Below, piece after piece: positions 59,550-64,000 of a DNA stretch of 64,000 bases. The notes below the pieces were generated by a model. The model was given only the letters and a program-made list of their open reading frames with translations, ran no database searches and was not told the DNA's origin. The DNA lies in NCBI GenBank assembly GCA_036378675.1, contig DASUWA010000011.1, positions 18,415 to 82,414 on the forward strand. The letters are read 5' to 3'. Both the position numbers and the translations under genes were made by a program. Source of the DNA: Acidimicrobiales bacterium (GTDB lineage Bacteria; Actinomycetota; Acidimicrobiia; Acidimicrobiales; Palsa-688). The number at the start of each line of letters is the position of its first letter. Position 1 is the stretch's first letter.

Positions 59550-60893
59550 GTGACCAGCGACCGGTACGTCGTGCTGGGGCTCGCCCCTGCCCGTTCGGGA
59601 TGGTTCGACGCTGTGGCGCAATGGTCGAATTCGGCGGCCATCGCTGCGGAGTTCATCAAGTGCGTCTCGGTGGAAGAGGTCCGCGCTCGGCTGGCCTCCG
59701 GCCGGCGACATTCGGCTTTGCTCGTCGATGCCGCCTCGCCGGCGCTCGACCGCGACCTGGTTCAAACCGCTCTCGAAGCGATGACCCCGGTAGTCGTCGT
59801 TCGAGACAATGCCCATCCGCCCACGGCATTGCTTGGGATCGGCGTGGCAACAGAACTCGGCCCCGACTTCAACCGGGACGACCTGCTCGAGGCGCTCGCG
59901 ACCCACTGCCGTCCCGTCGGGCGTGGAGACAATGTGCCCGGAGCACTTGGGGACCCGGTGCCTGCCGGGTGGCTGGCACAGATGTACACGGTCTGCGGAG
60001 CCGGCGGAACCGGTTCGTCCACGATCGCGATCGCGCTCGCTCAGGGCTTGAGCAGCGATGCCAGGAACAGCCGTCGAGTAGTCCTCGCAGATCTCGCCCG
60101 AACGGCCAACCAGGCGATGCTCCACGATGCGCTGGAGCTCGGTCCGGGGGTGCAGGAGCTCGTCGAAGCACACCGGCTCGGCTCGCCGGACCCGGAAGAA
60201 GTTCGCCGGATGACGTTTGATGTTCCTAGCCGCGGCTACCAGCTGCTGTTGGGACTTCGCCAGCCCACCGCGTGGCCCGCGCTCCGTCCCCGCTCCATCG
60301 ATGCCGCGATCGAGGGGCTGAGGAGGGCGTTCCAAGTCGTCGTCGCAGACGTGACGGGCGACTTCGAGGGCGAGTCCGAGGGTGGTTCGGCCGACGTGGA
60401 GGAACGCAACCATCTCGCCCGCGGATCGGCCTTACGAAGCAGCGTCGTCCTCGCGGTCGGCATGCCAGGCTTGAAGGGGGTCTATTCGCTTTCGGGTTTG
60501 ATCCGCGGCCTTGTGGCTGCCGGCGTCAACCCAGCACGAATCATTCCGGTGATCAACCGATCACCTCGCAACCCGCGCGCGCGGGCCGAGACCGCCCGAG
60601 CGCTCAACGCCCTCCTCGATTCGACGTCGGCCACGTTGCCTCTGGCGACGAATGCGATCGCAGGAAGTCTTGCAACTGCCTCGCCTCTGGCCGTACCGGA
60701 GCGCAAGATCGAAGACGTTCTTCGAGAGGGAGCACCGCTGCCGGGCGCAATCGGCGATCCAGTGACCAGGGCGGTCGAGATCGTGTCGGACCGCCTGGCC
60801 GACGCGGCGCCGGCGTCGGCCTCCCCTCAAAGGGTCGCGCCCGGTTCGCTGGGACTGTGGTCCGACGCCGAATTCGAGACCGGCAACGCCTGA
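59550..60893 (+). CDS. CpaE-like pilus assembly ATPase
   Basis: 447-residue protein of the CpaE/TadZ type, a MinD-related ATPase that localises Tad pilus machinery. The N-terminal ~125 residues resemble a degenerate receiver domain. The ATPase part begins YTVCGAGGTGSSTIAIALAQ, a deviant P-loop in which the usual Lys of GKT is Ser and the signature Lys is absent. VVLADLARTANQAMLHDAL is the A' segment, and VVVADVTGDFEGES the Walker B region. ATP hydrolysis may therefore be weak or lost. GTG 59550 is supported by homology. No cpaF follows; the gene converges on nucS. Confidence 0.8.
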   Translation: MTSDRYVVLGLAPARSGWFDAVAQWSNSAAIAAEFIKCVSVEEVRARLASGRRHSALLVDAASPALDRDLVQTALEAMTPVVVVRDNAHPPTALLGIGVATELGPDFNRDDLLEALATHCRPVGRGDNVPGALGDPVPAGWLAQMYTVCGAGGTGSSTIAIALAQGLSSDARNSRRVVLADLARTANQAMLHDALELGPGVQELVEAHRLGSPDPEEVRRMTFDVPSRGYQLLLGLRQPTAWPALRPRSIDAAIEGLRRAFQVVVADVTGDFEGESEGGSADVEERNHLARGSALRSSVVLAVGMPGLKGVYSLSGLIRGLVAAGVNPARIIPVINRSPRNPRARAETARALNALLDSTSATLPLATNAIAGSLATASPLAVPERKIEDVLREGAPLPGAIGDPVTRAVEIVSDRLADAAPASASPQRVAPGSLGLWSDAEFETGNA

Positions 60894-60904
60894 TTAGGTG
60901 ATTC

Positions 60905-61564
60905 TCAGAAGAGGGTGAGGCGCCCGTCGCCGGCTCCTCGAAGCCGTTCGTAGTCCACTTCGACACATTCGATCCCGCGCGACGCGGCAAGCACCTGCGC
61001 CTGAGGCTTGATCTGCTGCGCTGCGAGCATCCCCCTCACCGGTCGAAGCCTTCCGTCGAGCTCGAGCCGATTGAGGTATCGGCTCAGTTGTTCCACCCCG
61101 TCGATCTCACCGCGGCGTTTTATTTCGATCGCAACGACGGTGCCATCGGTGTCGCGGCACAGGAGGTCGACCGGACCGATGTCGGTCGGGTACTCGCGAC
61201 GGATCAGGCTCAGACCTATTCGGAGCGCCTCGGGATTGGCGGCCAGAAGCTCCTGGAGATGCGCCTCCACGCCGTCTTTTTCCAAGCCGGGATCCGAGCC
61301 CAGGTCGTGCGACTCGTCCGAGTGCAGCTCATGCACGAGGATCGTCAGCGTCTCGCCCTTGTCGTTGGAGACGACCCACCTGTCCGGATCGATCCGGAGG
61401 CGGCACGGCGGCGTCATCCAGTTGAGCGGCTTGTAGGCACCGCCGTCGGCGTGAATCGAGATCGAGCCGTCGGCCTTCACCATGATCAGGCGCTTGGCTG
61501 CGGGCAGGTGCGCCGAGAGGCGTCCCTGGTAGTCGACTGTGCAGGTTGCGACGACGAGGCGCAT
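60905..61564 (-). CDS. nucS: Endonuclease NucS
   Basis: 219-residue NucS/EndoMS, the nuclease of the non-canonical mismatch repair pathway in actinobacteria and archaea, which cuts both strands at mismatches. The N-terminal dimerisation and DNA-binding half includes [20 protein letters not shown]. The RecB-like nuclease half has the catalytic Asp in [13 protein letters not shown] and Glu-x-Lys in [18 protein letters not shown]. Its presence fits an organism without MutS-MutL. The C-terminal LTLF resembles the sliding-clamp-binding tail of other NucS proteins. It lies between two convergent halves of the Tad pilus locus. Confidence 0.95.
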   Translation of the reverse strand: MRLVVATCTVDYQGRLSAHLPAAKRLIMVKADGSISIHADGGAYKPLNWMTPPCRLRIDPDRWVVSNDKGETLTILVHELHSDESHDLGSDPGLEKDGVEAHLQELLAANPEALRIGLSLIRREYPTDIGPVDLLCRDTDGTVVAIEIKRRGEIDGVEQLSRYLNRLELDGRLRPVRGMLAAQQIKPQAQVLAASRGIECVEVDYERLRGAGDGRLTLF

Positions 61565-61938
61565 GGGCGGTTCATTCTTGCCGCGTCCGCCCAGGCCCGG
61601 CCGCGTAGCCTGAGTGTCCTGGCTGCGAGACAGACTCCGCTTCCGACCGGCGAATGGGGCCGACCAGCGAGGACCGGTCGGCGGAAACCGCCCGAACGGT
61701 CAGACGCAGGGGACCTGCTGCTCAGCGGTCCTCCCCCGCCGCCGCCCCAGGTCGTTCGCGACCGTTCGTGGCGGCATCTGCTGCGCCGGCGGCCTGGCGG
61801 CATCGCGGCCGAGCTCGTGGTCGCGGCCGCGATTCTGGCAGCGGTTGCATTCGGAGCGGGAGGGGGTTGAGGCCGCGGCGGGCGGGTTGTTGTCGTTTTT
61901 TGGCGGTAATTCAGCGTTCCCACGCGTGACCGCTTTGG
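61565..61938. other. Gene-poor 374-bp gap
   Basis: I find no supported gene between nucS and the TadG-like gene. One plus-strand frame ending at 61870 encodes a proline run (PPPPPP), a basic patch and a hydrophobic stretch (GGIAAELVVAAAILAAVAFG), like a tail-anchored peptide. It has no ATG, GTG or TTG after the nucS start, so I do not call it. Confidence 0.4.
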
Positions 61939-62430
61939 TCACGTGCAAGGAAGCGCGACAAGATCCCAGGCTGCGCCTGGCTGGGCGGCGTTCTGACCGG
62001 GACCGTTTGCGGCGACGGAGTCGACTACGGCTTTCACGTGCCGGCTCCCGAAGCCGGGTATCGCCTTTCCGAACACGGCGTCAACCTGCGCCTCGCCGAC
62101 TACGCGCACCGCTCGGCCGCGAACGCCGAGCCACAGCTTCTCGGCCCGGAGCTGCGGCGAATGCTGTGCTGAAACGCTGTCACACACGACTTGCTCCGCG
62201 ACCGGAAGGCTGAGAACTACTGCGCCGGAGCGGTAGAAGGTGGCGTGGTCGATGGCGGCCGAGGCGGCGTCGTTCGCCGCGGCCACCAGGTTGTCGTGGA
62301 GCTGCTGTTGGCCGAGGTAGGCAACAGCGCTGTCTACGGCGAGAGCAGCAAGCATGATGAACACCAGGAATCCCGCCGGCACGAGCGCCAGGACACTTCC
62401 GCGCTCGGGTGGTGTGCGAGTCACGCGCAC
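61939..62430 (-). CDS. TadG-like pilus/pseudopilin-associated membrane protein
   Basis: 163-residue protein of the TadE/TadG type. It begins with a short basic segment, then ERGSVLALVPAGFLVFIMLA, the Glu-Arg-Gly pilin-like border followed by a transmembrane helix, then LAVDSAVAYLGQQQLHDNLV and AAANDAASAA, typical of the family. The rest is a short extracytoplasmic domain. It overlaps the upstream TadE-like gene by 10 bp and is the last gene of the minus-strand Tad run. A role in pilus assembly or as a minor pilin is inferred from context. Confidence 0.78.
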   Translation of the reverse strand: MRVTRTPPERGSVLALVPAGFLVFIMLAALAVDSAVAYLGQQQLHDNLVAAANDAASAAIDHATFYRSGAVVLSLPVAEQVVCDSVSAQHSPQLRAEKLWLGVRGRAVRVVGEAQVDAVFGKAIPGFGSRHVKAVVDSVAANGPGQNAAQPGAAWDLVALPCT

Positions 62431-62873
62431 GTGGCGACTCCGGGCAGACCGGTCCGGTACGGATCGACGAGTTCTGAATGCTCGGCACGAACCATGTGCC
62501 CGCCGAGCGGGCCAATCGTTTGCACCAGCGGCAGCCTGAGCGCGGGAGCGGGATAGGACACAGAGATCGTGATCCGTTGGCAGCGTCCGAACACGCCCGA
62601 GGTCAGCCCCACCGCCGCCCGCCCTGGATCTGAGACTCGGCCGGTGAGCGCGGCGAGGGCGGCCTGCTTCGCGGCGTCGATTCCGGCGAGCGCGTTCGGT
62701 GCTTGTACGTAGGTACGCGCCGCCTCACGCGCGGCGGCCGACGCCGCGGCTTTCGTCTCGACAACTGACCAGGCGTAGGCGGCAAGCATCGTGCCGATGA
62801 CGAATATGGCGAGCCCGAACAGCAATCCGGCAAATCCGCCTACGAACCCGTCGTCCTCCCGGGAACGCCTCAC
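62421..62873 (-). CDS. TadE-like minor pilin protein
   Basis: 150-residue TadE-family-like protein. The N terminus has DDGFVGGFAGLLFGLAIFVI, a transmembrane helix with pilin-like charge pattern, then WSVVETKAAASAAAREAART as the conserved helix. The C-terminal part is a small extracytoplasmic domain with two Cys (GRCQR near residue 97 and the last Cys) that may pair. It overlaps the flanking TadE- and TadG-like genes by 4 and 10 bp. No processing site is certain. Confidence 0.75.
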   Translation of the reverse strand: MRRSREDDGFVGGFAGLLFGLAIFVIGTMLAAYAWSVVETKAAASAAAREAARTYVQAPNALAGIDAAKQAALAALTGRVSDPGRAAVGLTSGVFGRCQRITISVSYPAPALRLPLVQTIGPLGGHMVRAEHSELVDPYRTGLPGVATCA

Positions 62874-63307
62874 CGAAAACGCTCCGTCCGGACGGTCACG
62901 ATCCGGCTGATTCGGTTCCAGCGGGCGGGGAGCGGAAGGAAGCCCGGGCTTTCACCGGTGACGCGCAGCACCACCGCGTTGCCGTCAACTTCGAGCCACG
63001 TGAACACCGCGTGGGCCGCGCCGAAACCGCCTAGCCGGGAACGCGCGTCCGCTTCGGCGGCCGGCGCGGCGGATGCCGGCGTCGTCGAGTAAGCCACGTC
63101 CTCGGCAGCATGGGTAGCCGCCGCCGACAGCGTCGACGTCGCATACAGCTTCACGAGGATCTGAGCGGAGAACAGGAGCAGCGTGAGGAATATGGCGAAC
63201 CCCACGAGGGTCCCGATCATCGCGATGCCCGCCGACTCGGAGCTGCGCCGGCGAGTGTCAGCAGTTGGTGTTGGTCTGACCGATGCAGTTGACCTGGTTG
63301 TCGACAT
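62870..63307 (-). CDS. TadE-like pilus assembly protein, start uncertain
   Basis: TadE-type protein with the segment SSESAGIAMIGTLVGFAIFL and LLLFSAQILVKLYATSTLSA as N-terminal membrane helix, and a C-terminal extracytoplasmic domain ending SRIVTVRTERFR. Homologues start a few residues before the Glu-Ser-Ala-Gly border, but no ATG, GTG or TTG is found there. ATG 63307, used here, overlaps the upstream pilin gene by 50 nt; ATG 63319 and the internal ATG 63220 are alternatives. It overlaps the next gene by 4 nt. Family placement is good, start placement is not. Confidence 0.7.
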   Translation of the reverse strand: MSTTRSTASVRPTPTADTRRRSSESAGIAMIGTLVGFAIFLTLLLFSAQILVKLYATSTLSAAATHAAEDVAYSTTPASAAPAAEADARSRLGGFGAAHAVFTWLEVDGNAVVLRVTGESPGFLPLPARWNRISRIVTVRTERFR

Positions 63308-63476
63308 GCTTCGCCGCATGGGTGAAAGTGGTGTTGAACGCGATCCACATGCCAACGCCTATGAACGCCATGACCAGCACCGCGATCGCTGCCGAAATCA
63401 CCCCTTCACCACGTTCGTCGGGGTATTTGTCCGGGGTCCTTTGCCTGTTGTAACGAGTCTTTTGGACGGTCATCAT
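63258..63476 (-). CDS. Flp-type pilin-like small membrane protein
   Basis: 72-residue protein, starting at ATG 63476 behind GGGAG. It has a basic polar leader (about 30 residues), the border DERGEGVISAAIAVLVMAFI, and one hydrophobic helix, then a short polar tail with two Cys (VNCIGQTNTNC). The size, the leader ending at Gly-Glu and the place between TadC- and TadE-like genes fit a Flp or pseudopilin subunit that could be cut by a prepilin peptidase. The next gene's proposed start overlaps its end. Confidence 0.72.
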   Translation of the reverse strand: MMTVQKTRYNRQRTPDKYPDERGEGVISAAIAVLVMAFIGVGMWIAFNTTFTHAAKHVDNQVNCIGQTNTNC

Positions 63477-63496
63477 GCTCCCTTCTCGGAACGTGT

Positions 63497-64000
63497 TCAG
63501 GAGTTGGAAAAAAGCCGCAGGGCGGCGAGGAACGGAACAGCCAGCAGGATCACTCCGGGAACGAGAGTCGCGACGGTGACCGGCACCCACACCTGCTGCC
63601 CGCGACGCTCGATCAGTTCGATCGTTCGCCGGTGCAAGTCGCGGCGGGCCTGGCGAGCTTCCGCGGAGACGAGTCTCCCAAGGTCAGATGTTTCCGAACC
63701 GAGGGCGAGTACGCCGACGAGACGGTAAACTCCGTCGACGCGCGCAAGCTCCGCCCACTCGCGCAGGGCTTCGGACTCGGGCACACCCTGTCTTATGCGA
63801 TTCACGACGTCCCGTAGGTCGCGCGACACGCAGCCGTGGCCCTTCGATGCGATCCTTGACAGCGCGGAACCGCGCGAGTACCCGGCGTTCAGCAACATTG
63901 CGATCTGCTCTGCAACGACGGGGATCTCAGCAGCGAGGGTTTGCTGCCACCGCTCGGACTGACGAGCAAGCCTTTGTTCGATGACGAGAAACACGAGCAG
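63497..64000 (-). CDS. TadC-like type II secretion F-family protein (partial)
   Basis: C-terminal 167 codons of a TadC/GspF-type inner-membrane protein. The gene enters from beyond the right edge, so the N terminus is not in the window. The segment EIPVVAEQIAMLLNAGYSRG followed by RQGVPESEALREWAELARVD is the characteristic cytoplasmic helical domain, and RRGQQVWVPVTVATLVPGVI begins the final membrane helix. It precedes the pilin-like gene by 20 bp. The pilus ATPase cpaF and tadB probably lie upstream of it, outside this window. Confidence 0.82.
   Translation of the reverse strand: MLVFLVIEQRLARQSERWQQTLAAEIPVVAEQIAMLLNAGYSRGSALSRIASKGHGCVSRDLRDVVNRIRQGVPESEALREWAELARVDGVYRLVGVLALGSETSDLGRLVSAEARQARRDLHRRTIELIERRGQQVWVPVTVATLVPGVILLAVPFLAALRLFSNS

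Noticed and set aside
61088..61870. Plus-strand frame with a hydrophobic C terminus downstream of nucS
   Set aside because: Most of it is antisense to nucS, and the attractive C-terminal part has no start codon after the nucS region.
1..64000. CRISPR arrays, rRNA operons, insertion sequences and prophage genes
   Set aside because: I saw no regularly spaced repeats, rRNA-like sequence, transposase or integrase motifs, or phage structural genes in the window.

Overview
The window is 64 kb of GC-rich, densely coded bacterial DNA that reads as a chromosomal segment of a free-living actinobacterium. The class Acidimicrobiia is my best inference. Evidence for an actinobacterium is the NucS endonuclease, a short excisionase/BldC-like regulator beside pilus genes, an AfsR/SARP regulator, a mycothiol-type maleylpyruvate isomerase, deazaflavin(F420)-type oxidoreductases, frequent GTG starts, and many starts placed 6-7 nt after a TAnnnT hexamer (probable leaderless transcripts). 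No rRNA, insertion sequence, prophage or CRISPR array was seen. One tRNA gene, tRNA-Asn(GTT), is present.

Layout. 0-14.2 kb is accessory: an AfsR-type regulator with a 3' hairpin terminator, an MFS exporter, a damaged divergent pair (carbonic anhydrase and TetR fragments that have both lost their 5' ends), a mycothiol-type enzyme, a LysR regulator divergent from a hydrolase-SDR pair, a VOC protein, an aminoglycoside-phosphotransferase-like kinase, a SIMPL protein, an Rrf2 regulator and pyruvate kinase. 14.5-19.4 kb holds a secreted phosphoesterase, a STAS protein, an acetolactate synthase, a zinc-less DksA-like protein and an HtrA-type protease without a visible export signal. 19.6-27.2 kb is a polyphosphate-flavoured region: two CYTH-CHAD proteins, a ParA ATPase overlapping the first of them, a PhoU remnant and a SixA-like phosphatase, interleaved with a hydrolase, a quinone oxidoreductase and an enoyl-CoA hydratase. 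27.3-33.6 kb carries a DGPF/ECF42 sigma pair, two membrane proteins with Cys motifs, a lipoprotein, a deazaflavin-dependent reductase and a DapB-like dehydrogenase.

33.5-40.5 kb is a three-gene minus-strand operon with ATGA overlaps: a large exported membrane-anchored protein, a branched-chain-type solute-binding protein, and one polypeptide of about 1257 residues containing both permeases and both ATPases of a Liv ABC transporter. 40.6-41.4 kb has a HTH/LAGLIDADG-like reading frame that runs through the whole tRNA-Asn gene. 41.4-57.9 kb is housekeeping: rpoD, dnaG, ppdK, glyS, recO, uppS, an LLM oxidoreductase, a DinG-type helicase, and the era-corC-ybeY-phoH-HIT block. 57.9-64 kb has an LSm-like protein, a small HTH protein and two convergent halves of a Tad/Flp pilus locus flanking nucS. 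The pilus operon continues past the right edge.

The most interesting items are the CHAD-ParA pair (a candidate polyphosphate-granule positioning system), the single-chain Liv transporter, and the reading frame overlapping tRNA-Asn.
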